Source: a virus. From it: DNA of 41,674 bases. Where the stretch lies: positions 1 to 41,674 of IMG/VR virus record IMGVR_UViG_3300033146_002252; one strand, 5' to 3'. Shown here in pieces: positions 31,643 to 40,493 of the stretch (positions are counted from its first letter, which is position 1; each line of letters opens with the position of its first letter). The notes beneath the pieces were generated by a model that was not told where the DNA came from, searched no databases, and worked only from the letters and a program-made list of their open reading frames with translations. Both the position numbers and the translations under genes were made by a program.

Positions 31643-33180
31643 GTCAATATAGCAAATACAAATCTCAACAAACTCAACAAAGCTTCAAATCAAAATGTAA
31701 TTATTGTTATTATTTTCAAAATAATATAGCCCAGGTCAAACTCATCAATATATAATCCACAATTAACGTACAAGGAACGTTCACACCAAACCAATACCAA
31801 AACACCAACCAACTCCATAACGTTCAACTACACCAATCCTCGTAAGTTAAAATAGCAAATACAAATCAAACCAAATCAAACCAAACCAAATCAATGGTCC
31901 AATGTTGAAAATGAAATCAATATATAACTCACAATTAACATACAAAGAACGTTTAAATCAAAATAACAATCAAAATAACAATCAAACTCATCAATATATA
32001 ACCCATAATTGACCTACAATGAACATTCACACCAATACAATACCAAAACACCAACCAATACCAAAACGTTCAAATACAACAATCCTTGTAAGCCAATATA
32101 GCAAATACAAATCCAATTCAAAAAAACAATTCAAAAATGAAATCCATAATAAAACAAATCCATAATAACAATCAAACTCATTTATATATAACTCACAATT
32201 AACCTACAAGAAACGTTCACACCAATTCAATACCAAAACACCAACCAATCAAATAACGTTCAAATACATCATTCATCATAAGTCAATATAGCAAATACAA
32301 ATATCAATGGTCCAATGTTAATAAAAAATAATTCAATCAAACTATCATCTAACAATCAAACTCAAAAATTAACCTACAAGAAACGTTCACACCAATTCAA
32401 TACCAAAACACCAACCAATCAAATATCGTTCAAATACATCATTCATCATAAGTCAATATAGCAAATACAAATCAAACCAAATCAATGGTCCAATGTTGAA
32501 AATGAAATCAATATATAACCCATAATTGACCTACAATGAACATTCACACTAAACCAATACCAAAACACTACCCAACTCCATATCGTTCAAATACAACAAT
32601 CCTTGTAAGCCAATATAGCAAATACAAATACAAATACAAATATCAATTGCTCAATGTTATAAAAAACAAATCCATAATAAAATAATTCAATCAAACTATC
32701 ATCTAACAATCAAACTCAAAAATTAACATACAATGAACGTTTATATCAAACTCATCAATATATAATCCACAATTAACATACAATGAACGTTTATATCAAA
32801 CCAATACCAAAACTACATATCGTTCAAATACATCAATCATCGTAAGTCAATATAGTCAATATAGCAAATACAATTATCAATGGTCCAATGTTATAAAACA
32901 ATTCAAAAAACAATTCCATAATAAAATAATTCTATGGTTTAATTCAAACTCATTTATATATAACTCACAATTAACATACAAGAAACATTTATATCAAACC
33001 AATATAATTCCACTAACCAATCAAATATCGTTCAAATACATTAATCCTCGTAAGTCAATATAGTCAATATAGCAAATACAATTATCAAATCATCAATGTA
33101 AAAAAAACAATTCAATCAAACTATCATCAATACAAATAATGAAATCTATATAAACTCATATAACTACAATTATCAATTGC
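31643..33180 (+). repeat. Array of about seven decayed WG gene copies
   Basis: No open gene here. Units of about 160-250 bp repeat: GTCAATATAGCAAATACAAAT, short N-terminal pieces, AAACTCATCAATATATAA, then GAACGTTCACACC and an AATACCAAAACACCAACC tail. Tail copies lie near 31791, 32038, 32228, 32398, 32556, 32799 and 32996. The first unit is the clearest: 31697-31760 still reads as a WG half repeat (CYYFQNNIAQVKLIN), and 31755-31790 aligns without gaps to the last WG repeat of the gene before it, with TGG GGC changed to TAA TCC. The strand is rich in A and C. Confidence 0.75.
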
Positions 33181-33850
33181 TCAATTCAACAAAAAAAACA
33201 ATTCAATGGTTTAATTCAAATATCAAACTCTTCAATGTTAAAAATAAAATCAATATCTAAACAATAAAAATAATTCACTAACCCTATACATATATCATTC
33301 AACTACAATTATCAATACCAATATCTACAACTCATAACATATATATTTGACTCTTTAAGATTATTCACACCATATTCATATGTCTAGTGGTATCATAACC
33401 CTGAATGTATATCTCATCCATTGATTCAATATTGTTTATATAAGTACTTCAATATCTATTGAAAATTTAGTACAAATCTTCTATCTTTTATTCCAATATA
33501 TTCAAGTGGTTATATCCTTGATTATATGGGTTGCTCTAAATCATCAGTGTTATCAAATACTTATATATCTTGCGTGAGTTGTGGTCTCTTTGGTTTAATA
33601 TGTAATAGTGGGTTCAGTGGGATTAACTATGTGAAATCATTGAGGATTCACCCCACTGAACCCATTTTCACCCCAATTTTCAAAAAAATAATCCCAATGA
33701 TTTCAAGTACTTACAAATCACCCAAAAAATCGAATAATTTACTAGTATAAGTATTAAGAATCGCATATAGCGAACGTAAAGGGGGTTTAATTGAACGAAC
33801 GCTAATTAGTGGGGTGTTAGTATTCGAAAACCTTAAAAATCAAATCTAGG
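33181..33850. other. Non-coding junction between relics and repeat blocks
   Basis: AT-rich DNA with no supported gene. It holds a 12-bp inverted repeat (GGGTTCAGTGGG at 33610-33621, CCCACTGAACCC at 33652-33663) with a 30-nt loop and a following TTTT, which may be a terminator or cruciform. An inverted copy of the block element (CCCAATGATTTCAAGTACTTA) lies at 33693-33713 and a partial direct copy at 33632-33644. Confidence 0.5.
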
Positions 33851-33854
33851 GCAT

Positions 33855-34010
33855 ATTCTATTGATTTTAGGGGTATATTAAGAGGGTATGGATAAGAATA
33901 ATGGTATGGGGGTGTGTATGGAATGACCCCAGAGGCATATATTTGTATGGTTGTATAATATGACCCCAGAGGTATAATTGTATAGAGGTATAATTGTATA
34001 TGAGCACATA
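33855..34010. repeat. Minisatellite patch 1 (GGTATG / GACCCCAGAGG)
   Basis: Irregular tandem copies of GGTATA(A/G)TTGTATA and TGACCCCAGAGG. Same family as the larger arrays at 35285 and 36295. Confidence 0.65.
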
Positions 34011-34026
34011 ATATGTATTGACAACT

Positions 34027-34358
34027 TTTTATCCTAGGGGAAAATAGTTGTAAAGTGGTATAAGTGGTTGAAATCATTGAGGGTGGAAAAATCAATAAAA
34101 CATAAAAACAGAGGTAAAAGCCAATAAAAAAACAGAGGTGAGAAAAGTGGAATCGTAAGTACTTGAAATCATTGGGGGTGAAAAATATAAAAAAAGGCAT
34201 CTAGAAGTCAAAATCCCCTAGGATAAAACCTGGGGTTAAACGATGTAAGTAGTTGAAATCATTGAATGTGGAAAAATTGGGATAAAATAAAAAGTAAGGA
34301 TAAAAAGAGGTAAAAAATATACACTTGTAAGTGCTTGAAATCATTGAGGGTGGAAAAA
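34027..34358. repeat. Direct-repeat block A with four 30-bp elements
   Basis: Begins with TTTTATCCTAGGGGA (34027-34041), whose inverted copy is at 34214-34228. Elements of the form TAAGTACTTGAAATCATTG + (G/A)GGGTG + AAAAA start at 34061, 34156, 34246 and 34328, spaced 95, 90 and 82 bp. Block B at 36729-37060 is collinear with it. Confidence 0.8.
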
Positions 34359-34379
34359 CAGATAAGAAGTATTAAAAAT

Positions 34380-34500
34380 GGTATTATATTTTGGAGTAGA
34401 TATAACCCCAGTGGTATGATTGTATAGTGGTATGATATAACCCCAGTGGTATGATTGTATAGAGGTATGATATGACCCTGGAGGTATATAGGTATAAAAA
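34380..34500. repeat. Minisatellite patch 2
   Basis: About four units with GGTATGATTGTATAG and ATAACCCCAGT, next to the 3' side of block A. Confidence 0.65.
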
Positions 34501-34571
34501 CTAATACTATGTTATAGATATAATTCCAGTGAGTTCAAACAATAAGATATGATATATTAGATAAAAGGCTA

Positions 34572-35168
34572 TTAAATATCAGGTGTGAATATTTTATTAG
34601 AATTAAGGAAACCCCATTTACCATTAATTTTAACTCTAGCTATTCCGTTTTTAAAATCAGAGCAAACATCATATATGAAATTAGTAAACATATTACCGTC
34701 AGAATTAAGATAACCCCATTTATCATTAATTTTTACTGTAGCCAATTCATTAGAGAAGTCATCACAATCATCATATATAAAATCAGTAAGCATATTACCA
34801 TTGGAATTAATGAAACCCCATTTATCATTTATTTGAACAGAAGCCAACTCATTAGAGAAGTCAGAACAATAGTTATATATTAACTTAGTAAACATATTAC
34901 CATAGGAATCGATATAACCCCATTTATCATTATTTTCAACTCTAGCGAATCCATTTTTAAAATCATTACAATTATCAAATTTTTTTATGATATTTTTATT
35001 AAACCATTTGAAATTTTTTTGAATAACATTAATATATTGTTTTTCATCATTTTGAATAGAAGCATTGATTAATATATTATAATCATCAAGACCTCCACAT
35101 TTTTCACATTTAGAAATGACCTCTGTGCGATTTTCAAACATTTTTTTGAAATTGATAACATTTTTCAT
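34572..35168 (-). CDS. WG-repeat protein 3 (minus strand)
   Basis: A 198-residue protein with the family's N-terminal module (INFKKMF, then KCGGLDDYNILINAS and YINVIQKNFKWFN) and four 34-residue WG repeats (KWGYI, KWGFI, KWGYL, KWGFL). The tail is IFTPDI. In the N-terminal module, the usual AGAC is replaced by a C-x2-C pair (CEKCGG). It has its own promoter at 35211-35238 and AAAGAGG before the ATG. It lies between two minisatellite patches, opposite in direction to the other WG genes. Confidence 0.85.
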   Translation of the reverse strand: MKNVINFKKMFENRTEVISKCEKCGGLDDYNILINASIQNDEKQYINVIQKNFKWFNKNIIKKFDNCNDFKNGFARVENNDKWGYIDSYGNMFTKLIYNYCSDFSNELASVQINDKWGFINSNGNMLTDFIYDDCDDFSNELATVKINDKWGYLNSDGNMFTNFIYDVCSDFKNGIARVKINGKWGFLNSNKIFTPDI

Positions 35169-35210
35169 TTAAACTACCTCTTTATAAAATAAAAACAAAT
35201 CAACAAATAT

Positions 35211-35238
35211 ATTATAATGGATTCAAAATATTTGTCAA
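35211..35238 (-). promoter_or_regulatory. Promoter of WG gene 3
   Basis: On the minus strand: TTGACA, a 16-bp spacer and TATAAT, 43 nt before the start codon. No TG before the -10 box, unlike most others here. Confidence 0.65.
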
Positions 35239-35284
35239 GTATTATTTAAAAAATAATTCAATGAAATTGTGGATTAAATTGATT

Positions 35285-35540
35285 TTTAAAGTTATTGTAT
35301 GATTGTATGGTGGTATGATATGACCCCAGTGGTATGATTGTATGATATAACCCCAGAGGTATGGTGGTATGATATAACCCCAGTGGTATGATATGACCCC
35401 AGTGGTATGATTGTATGTTATGACCCCAGTGGTATGATTGTATGATATGACCCCAGTGGTATGATTGTATGTTATGACCCCAGTGGTATGATTGTATGTT
35501 ATGACCCCAGTGGTATGATTGTATAGTGGTATAATTGTAA
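35285..35540. repeat. Main 27-bp minisatellite array
   Basis: About ten tandem units of 20-27 bp with the core GACCCCAGTGGTATGATTG, differing mainly by TATGATATGA or TATGTTATGA. Several neighbouring units are identical, which shows recent homogenisation. No spacer diversity, so not CRISPR. Confidence 0.85.
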
Positions 35541-35566
35541 CAACTGAATAAAAATGAATAAAAAAC

Positions 35567-35595
35567 TTGACAAGATTTAATATATATGTTATATT
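35567..35595 (+). promoter_or_regulatory. Promoter of the divergent WG-type gene
   Basis: TTGACA, 17 bp, TATATT with TGT before it, 34 nt before the start codon and directly after the minisatellite. Confidence 0.65.
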
Positions 35596-35628
35596 GGAGA
35601 GGTATTATATATCAAAGGGGTAAGAATA

Positions 35629-36222
35629 ATGAACAATGATATAATTATAGTAGAGATGGAGCGAGAAACAGGCATTGCAACATCAGACTATGTACCAGAG
35701 TATCAACCCAATGGGCTAGCGATATTTGAGAAATCAGGCAAGTATGGGATAATAGATGTGGAGGGCAAGGAGATAGTTGCACCATTGTATGATGACATAT
35801 ATGAATACAATGATGGGTATGCAATAACAGAGAAATATAACAAGTATGGGATAATAGACGTAGAGGGCAAGGAAATAGTTGCACCATTGTATGATTACAT
35901 ATATGGATATACGAATGGGTTATCAATAATAAAGTTATGGGGCAAGTATGGAGTAATAGACATAGAGGGCAAGGAGATAGTTGCACCATTGTATGATGAC
36001 ATACACATGTATCAACCCAATGGGCTAGCGATATTTGAGAAGTCTGGTAAATATGGGATAATAGACGTAGAGGGCAAGGAAGTAGTTGCACCATTGTATG
36101 AAGGTATAAATGAATATAATGATGATGGATATTGTAGAGCAATAGATAGCAGAGGTATTATATATTATCTAGACCAAAAAGGTGAAAAATACAAAGCAAC
36201 ATTCACATATCATAAAGTATAA
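35629..36222 (+). CDS. WG/KWG-repeat protein of a different subfamily
   Basis: A 197-residue protein with four repeats of the classic type K-Y-G-(I/V)-I-D-(V/I)-E-G-K-E-(I/V)-V-A-P-L-Y. It lacks the N-terminal helical module of all other WG proteins here and uses more G/C-rich codons (GAGGGCAAGGAG, GTTGCACCATTG repeated almost exactly), so it probably arrived separately. Repeat units are near identical in DNA, showing recent duplication. The N-terminal 25 residues are short and acidic. AAAGGGG precedes the ATG. Function unknown. Confidence 0.8.
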   Translation: MNNDIIIVEMERETGIATSDYVPEYQPNGLAIFEKSGKYGIIDVEGKEIVAPLYDDIYEYNDGYAITEKYNKYGIIDVEGKEIVAPLYDYIYGYTNGLSIIKLWGKYGVIDIEGKEIVAPLYDDIHMYQPNGLAIFEKSGKYGIIDVEGKEVVAPLYEGINEYNDDGYCRAIDSRGIIYYLDQKGEKYKATFTYHKV

Positions 36223-36294
36223 GTTGTATCAAAAAAATATAAAAACCAAGGGGGTCCCCTTGTATAATGTCTAATTATAAAAACAAATGATGAT

Positions 36295-36690
36295 ATATTG
36301 GTATGAATGTATGTTATAAACCTGGAGATATAATTGTATAGAGGTATATTATAATCCTGGTGGTATGATTGTATGTTATAAACCTGGAGATATAATTGTA
36401 TAGTGGTATAATATAATCCTGGTGGTATGATATAATTCCAGTGGTATATTATAACCCTGGTGATATAATTGTATAGTGGTATAATTGTATGATATAATTC
36501 CAGTGGTATGTTATAATCCCAATGGTATGATTGTATGTTATAATCCTGGTGGTATGATTGTATAGAGGTATATTATAACCCTGGTGATATAATTGTATAG
36601 TGGTATGATATAATCCCAGTGGTATGTTATAATCCCAATGGTATAATTGTATAGTGGTATAATTGTATGATGGTATGATATAAACCCAAT
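36295..36690. repeat. Minisatellite array 3, diverged variant
   Basis: Tandem units of the forms GGTATGATTGTATG, TTATAA(A/T)CCTGG and GATATAATTGTATAG. It is the same family as the 35285 array, but CCCCAG is often changed to CCTGG or TTCCAG. It ends just before block B. Upstream, 36247-36262 is a CAAGGGG / CCCCTTG palindrome with a 2-nt centre. Confidence 0.75.
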
Positions 36691-36728
36691 AATTAATATT
36701 GATTATTAACCCCCAGTGACATTTTAAC

Positions 36729-37060
36729 TTTTATCCTAGGGGAAAAAAGTTGTAAACAGGTATAAGTAGTTGAAATTATTGAGGGTGAAAAAATATAAAA
36801 AAATATAAAAATGGTATAAAATGACATCAAACGACACCAGCATAAAAACCAAAAACGTAAGTACTTGAAATCATTGGGGGTGAAAAAGCTAAAAAAAGGC
36901 ATCTAGAAGTCAAAATCCCCTAGGATAAAACCTGGGGTAAAGTGATGTAAGTACTTGAAATCATTAAATGTGGAAAAATTGGGATAAAATAAAAAGTAAG
37001 GATAAAAAGAGGTATAAAATTCACACTTGTAAGTAGTTGAAATCATTAGGGGTGAAAAAA
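36729..37060. repeat. Direct-repeat block B with four 30-bp elements
   Basis: Begins with TTTTATCCTAGGGGA (36729-36743), with its inverted copy at 36916-36930. Elements start at 36763, 36858, 36948 and 37030: spacings 95, 90 and 82 bp, exactly as in block A. The stretch around the third element (GGCATCTAGAAGTC to CCTGGGG) is almost identical to block A, while the first spacer has diverged in sequence but not in length. Confidence 0.8.
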
Positions 37061-37537
37061 ATATTTAAAATAGTATAACATTAGGTTTAAATTATCATAT
37101 TTTAGAAGTTATTTATATTGAGTTGACACATCTTCCCACCTACTCTTCAACTATATTGTATTCCCTTTGCGTGGTTTCCTCAAGTTTCTTAAATATAATA
37201 TACCACAACTTGTTAGGTTTGTCAATTTATTTCTTGAATTATTTTAAAAAAGATTATCTTGATGTATTTGCAAGAATAAAACTTAATACCATATATGCTT
37301 ATGGATTTTGATTTTGATTTTGATTTTGATTACAGTTCTGGGTTATATTGTGGATAATAGACCAAAAGGGGATATAAAAAACTAGAAGAGTAATGGAGAA
37401 GGTATGTTATAAGCATATAAATCGTTTCTAAGCAACGATAATTGAAATCTAATGTTATGGCATTCAAAAAGTTTTTTCGTTGAAATTTGACGATTTATAA
37501 AAGATTATAAAAGATTTTAAAATAATTAAAATAAAAA
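37061..37537. other. Non-coding stretch before the tandem WG family
   Basis: No supported gene. It contains a GATTTT hexamer repeated four times plus GATT (37304-37331), a short piece reading like a WG half repeat (YLDVFARIKLN, about 37257-37290) and a 10-bp inverted repeat TATAAATCGT (37416-37425) / ACGATTTATA (37490-37499). No tRNA or structured RNA recognised. Confidence 0.45.
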
Positions 37538-37566
37538 TTGACAAAGCTAATAAGTTGTGCTATAAT
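37538..37566 (+). promoter_or_regulatory. Promoter of tandem WG gene 1
   Basis: TTGACA, 17 bp, TATAAT preceded by TGC. The leader after it (CATTTGTAGTTGATTGATG, then TATGAGGTG) is nearly identical in all five tandem copies. Confidence 0.85.
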
Positions 37567-37615
37567 TCATTTGTAGTTGATTGATGTTTATAATTTTTTT
37601 TATGAGGTGGTTAAG

Positions 37616-38608
37616 ATGAAAGTAGTTAATTTTGAAAAAATGTTTATTGGTCGTGAAGATTTGGATTTGAAAATAAAACAAGCTGGAGCTTGTAAAGATG
37701 AATATAAAAAGTTAATAAAAGCAACGACAGAAGAAGACTATATATCTATAATACAAGACAATTTTAATTGGTTTAATGAAAATGTATTAAAACAATATGA
37801 TTATAGTTCTAATTTTTACGAAGGTATTGCCAGTGTTAAAAAAGATGATAAATGGGGATATATTAAATCTGATGGAACAATGCTTACAGGTTTTGAGTTT
37901 GATTATTGTTATTATTTCTATAATGGATATACCAGGGTTCAAAAAGATGACAAATGGGGATATATTAAATCTGATGGAACAATGCTTACCGAAGTTGATT
38001 TTAATGTATGTCATAATTTCTTTAATGGTCTTGCAAGGGTTAAAAAAGATGGTAAATGGGGATATCTTAAAAACGATGGAACAATGCTTACTGGATTTGA
38101 GTTTGATAAGTGTTTTGTTTTCAAAGATGGGTTCGCAATGGTTAAAAAAGATGATAAATATGGTTATATTAAATCTGATGGAACAATGCTTACTGGTTTA
38201 GAGTTTGATGAGTGTAATTATTTCTATGGAGGTTTTGCAGTTGTTAAAAAAGATGATAAATATGGGTTTATCAAACCTGATGGAACAATGTTTACTGATA
38301 TAATATATGATATTTGTTCTGATTTCTATAAAGGATATACAAGTATTAAAAAAGATGGTAAATGGGGATATCTTAAATCTGATGGAACAATGCTTACTGA
38401 TATAATATATGATGTTTGTTATAATTTCAATGGTTGTTTTGCAAGGGTTAAAAAAGATGATAAATGGGGATATCTTAAAAACGATGGAACAATGCTTACT
38501 GGATTTGATTTTGATAATTGTGAATCGTTCTATAATGGGTTTGCAAAAGTAAAAAAAGATGGCGAATGGGGTTATATCGATGAACAATGCAATTTTACAG
38601 CTGAATAA
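37616..38608 (+). CDS. Tandem WG-repeat protein 1
   Basis: A 330-residue protein, the longest of the tandem family: N-terminal helical module (MKVVNFEKMF, QAGACKDEYKKLIKATTEED, IIQDNFNWFNENVL) then eight WG units of 34 residues built on K-W-G-Y-(I/L)-K-(S/N)-D-G-T-M-L-T. Units alternate between TGFEFD and TDIIYD linkers. I chose ATG 37616, which follows GAGGTGG; the frame is open upstream only because the conserved leader lacks stops. The last unit is EWGYIDEQC, not KWG. Probably early-expressed from its own promoter. Function unknown. Confidence 0.88.
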   Translation: MKVVNFEKMFIGREDLDLKIKQAGACKDEYKKLIKATTEEDYISIIQDNFNWFNENVLKQYDYSSNFYEGIASVKKDDKWGYIKSDGTMLTGFEFDYCYYFYNGYTRVQKDDKWGYIKSDGTMLTEVDFNVCHNFFNGLARVKKDGKWGYLKNDGTMLTGFEFDKCFVFKDGFAMVKKDDKYGYIKSDGTMLTGLEFDECNYFYGGFAVVKKDDKYGFIKPDGTMFTDIIYDICSDFYKGYTSIKKDGKWGYLKSDGTMLTDIIYDVCYNFNGCFARVKKDDKWGYLKNDGTMLTGFDFDNCESFYNGFAKVKKDGEWGYIDEQCNFTAE

Positions 38609-38650
38609 AATAAATCCAATAAAATAATTCAAAAAATAAATTCAAAAAAT

Positions 38651-38679
38651 TTGACAAAGCTAATAATTTGTGCTATAAT
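38651..38679 (+). promoter_or_regulatory. Promoter of tandem WG gene 2
   Basis: TTGACA, 17 bp, TATAAT preceded by TGC; same leader as the other tandem copies. Confidence 0.85.
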
Positions 38680-38725
38680 TCATTTGTAGTTGATTGATGT
38701 TTATAATTTTTATGAGGTGTTTAAG

Positions 38726-39520
38726 ATGAAAGTAATAGATTTTGATACAATGTTTATCGAACGTGATGAGTTAAATAACAAAATAAGACAAGCTGGAGCT
38801 TGTAAAAAGGAATATAAAAAACTCATGAATGCAACAACCGAAGATGAATATATATCTATAATACAAAATAATTTTAATTGGTTTAATGAAAATGTATTAA
38901 AACAATATGATTATAGTTCTGATTTTTATGAAGGTATTGCGGTTGTTAAAAAAGATGATAAATATGGGTTTATTAAATCTGATGGAACAATGCTTACTGG
39001 TTTTGAGTTTGATTATTGTTATTATTTCTATAATAGTTTTGCAAGGGTTAAAAAAGATGACAAATGGGGTTATCTTAAACCTGATGGAACAATGCTTACA
39101 GGGTTTGATTTCGATTATTGTAATGGATTCTATAATGGATATACAAGGGTTAAAAAAGATGGTAAATATGGTTATATGAAAACTGATGGAACAATGCTTA
39201 CAGGGTTTGAGTTTGATGTATGTTATGATTTCTATGAAGGTTTTGCAATGGTTCAAAAAGATGACAAATGGGGATTTCTTAAACCAGATGGAGCAATGCT
39301 TACAGGGTTTGAGTTTGATGAATGTTCTGATTTTTATAATGGATTTGCTATTGTAGAAAAAAATGACAAATGGGGTTATCTTAAATCTGATGGAAATATG
39401 ATTACAGGTTTTGAGTTTGATTTTTGTGATTGTTCTGATTTTTATGATGGTTTTGCTACGGTAGAAAAAGATGGCAAATGGGGAAAAATCGACACACAAG
39501 GAATCTTTACAGCTGAATAA
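38726..39520 (+). CDS. Tandem WG-repeat protein 2
   Basis: A 264-residue protein with the N-terminal module (MKVIDFDTMF, QAGACKKEYKKLMNATTEDE) and six WG units (KYGFI, KWGYL, KYGYM, KWGFL, KWGYL, KWGKI). It has two fewer units than copy 1. One linker carries a two-residue insertion (DFCDCSDF). The tail KIDTQGIFTAE is shared with copies 3 and 4. Ribosome site GAGGTG. Confidence 0.88.
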   Translation: MKVIDFDTMFIERDELNNKIRQAGACKKEYKKLMNATTEDEYISIIQNNFNWFNENVLKQYDYSSDFYEGIAVVKKDDKYGFIKSDGTMLTGFEFDYCYYFYNSFARVKKDDKWGYLKPDGTMLTGFDFDYCNGFYNGYTRVKKDGKYGYMKTDGTMLTGFEFDVCYDFYEGFAMVQKDDKWGFLKPDGAMLTGFEFDECSDFYNGFAIVEKNDKWGYLKSDGNMITGFEFDFCDCSDFYDGFATVEKDGKWGKIDTQGIFTAE

Positions 39521-39537
39521 AAATAAATCCAAAAAAT

Positions 39538-39566
39538 TTGACAAAGCTAATAAGTTATGCTATAAT
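39538..39566 (+). promoter_or_regulatory. Promoter of tandem WG gene 3
   Basis: TTGACA, 17 bp, TATAAT; here ATGC replaces GTGC before the -10 box, keeping TGC. Confidence 0.85.
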
Positions 39567-39612
39567 TCATTTGTAGTTGATTGATGTTTATAATTTTTAT
39601 GAGGTGGTTATA

Positions 39613-40401
39613 ATGAAATTAGTAGATTTCAATAGAATGTTTATCGAACGTGAAGATTTGGATTTGAAAATAAAACAAGCTGGAGCTTGTATAGAGGAAT
39701 ATAAAAAGTTAATAAAAGCAACAACAGAAGAAGACTATATTCAAATAATACAAGACAATTTTAATTGGTTTAATGAAAATATATTAAAACAATATGATTA
39801 TAGTTCTGATTTTCACGAAGGTTTTGCAAGTGTTAGAACAAATGACAAATGGGGATATATTAAATCTGATGGAGCAATGCTTACCAGATTTGAGTTTGAT
39901 TATTGTTATAATTTTTATGATGGATTTGCAAGAGTTAGAAAAAATGGTAAATATGGATTTCTCAAACCTGATGGAGCAATGCTTACTGGTTTTGATTTTG
40001 ATGTATGTTCTGATTTTTACGAAGGTTTTGCAAGTGTTAGAATAAATGACAAATGGGGTTATCTTAAATCTGATGGAAATATGATTACAGGTTTTGATTT
40101 TGATGAATGTTATGATTTCTATGATGATTTAGCAAGGGTTAAAAAAGATGGTAAATGGGGTTATATCAAATCTAATGGAACAATGCTTACCAGATTTGAT
40201 TTTGATGAATGTTATTATTTCTATGATGGATTTGCCGTTGTTAAAAAAGATGATAAATATGGTTATATTAAACCTGATGGAACAATGCTTACTGATATAA
40301 TATATGATGTTTGTTCTATTTTCAAAGATGGATTTGCAAGGGTTCAAAAAAATGGTAAATGTGGAAAAATTGATAAACAAGGAAACTTTACAGCTGAATA
40401 A
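39613..40401 (+). CDS. Tandem WG-repeat protein 3
   Basis: A 262-residue protein, N-terminal module (MKLVDFNRMF, QAGACIEEYKKLIKATTEED) plus six WG units (KWGYI, KYGFL, KWGYL, KWGYI, KYGYI, KCGKI). It uses Arg-rich strands (SVRTND, RVRKNG) in place of the VKKDD of copy 1, so the exposed faces differ. The last unit lost the Trp (KCG). Ribosome site GAGGTGG, own promoter. Confidence 0.88.
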   Translation: MKLVDFNRMFIEREDLDLKIKQAGACIEEYKKLIKATTEEDYIQIIQDNFNWFNENILKQYDYSSDFHEGFASVRTNDKWGYIKSDGAMLTRFEFDYCYNFYDGFARVRKNGKYGFLKPDGAMLTGFDFDVCSDFYEGFASVRINDKWGYLKSDGNMITGFDFDECYDFYDDLARVKKDGKWGYIKSNGTMLTRFDFDECYYFYDGFAVVKKDDKYGYIKPDGTMLTDIIYDVCSIFKDGFARVQKNGKCGKIDKQGNFTAE

Positions 40402-40418
40402 AAATAAATTCAAAAAAT

Positions 40419-40447
40419 TTGACAAAACTAATAAGTTGTGCTATAAT
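40419..40447 (+). promoter_or_regulatory. Promoter of tandem WG gene 4
   Basis: TTGACA, 17 bp, TATAAT preceded by TGC; leader is two bases shorter than in copies 2 and 3. Confidence 0.85.
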
Positions 40448-40493
40448 TCATTTGTAGTTGATTGATTTATATAATTTTTATGAGGTGTATAAA

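Noticed and set aside
33526-33750. 74-residue plus-strand frame
   Set aside because: It runs through the inverted repeat and the inverted element copy, has no ribosome site, and shows no family resemblance.
33817-34200. Minus-strand open frame beginning MPFFIFFTPNDFKYLRF
   Set aside because: It lies across block A and shares its first residues with a frame over block B (36693-36902) only because the DNA is repeated. There is no ribosome site, and the composition is not protein-like.
35285-35540. CRISPR array
   Set aside because: Units follow each other directly with no unique spacers and no cas genes are present.
35645-36142. 165-residue minus-strand frame
   Set aside because: It is the antisense of the divergent WG-type gene, periodic only because that gene is repeated; His/Leu/Cys-rich with no ribosome site.
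36247-36262. CAAGGGG/CCCCTTG palindrome as a terminator
   Set aside because: The centre is only two bases, too tight for a good hairpin loop, and no T run follows.
36693-36902. Minus-strand open frame over block B
   Set aside because: Same cause as the frame over block A: repeated DNA, no ribosome site, and its length differs from the block A frame.
37123-37311. 62-residue plus-strand frame
   Set aside because: No ribosome site; only its end resembles a WG half repeat, so it is better read as a relic than a gene.
38897-39544. Long minus-strand frame opposite tandem WG gene 2 (similar frames oppose the other copies)
   Set aside because: Antisense shadow produced by the repeat codons; no promoter or ribosome site on that strand.
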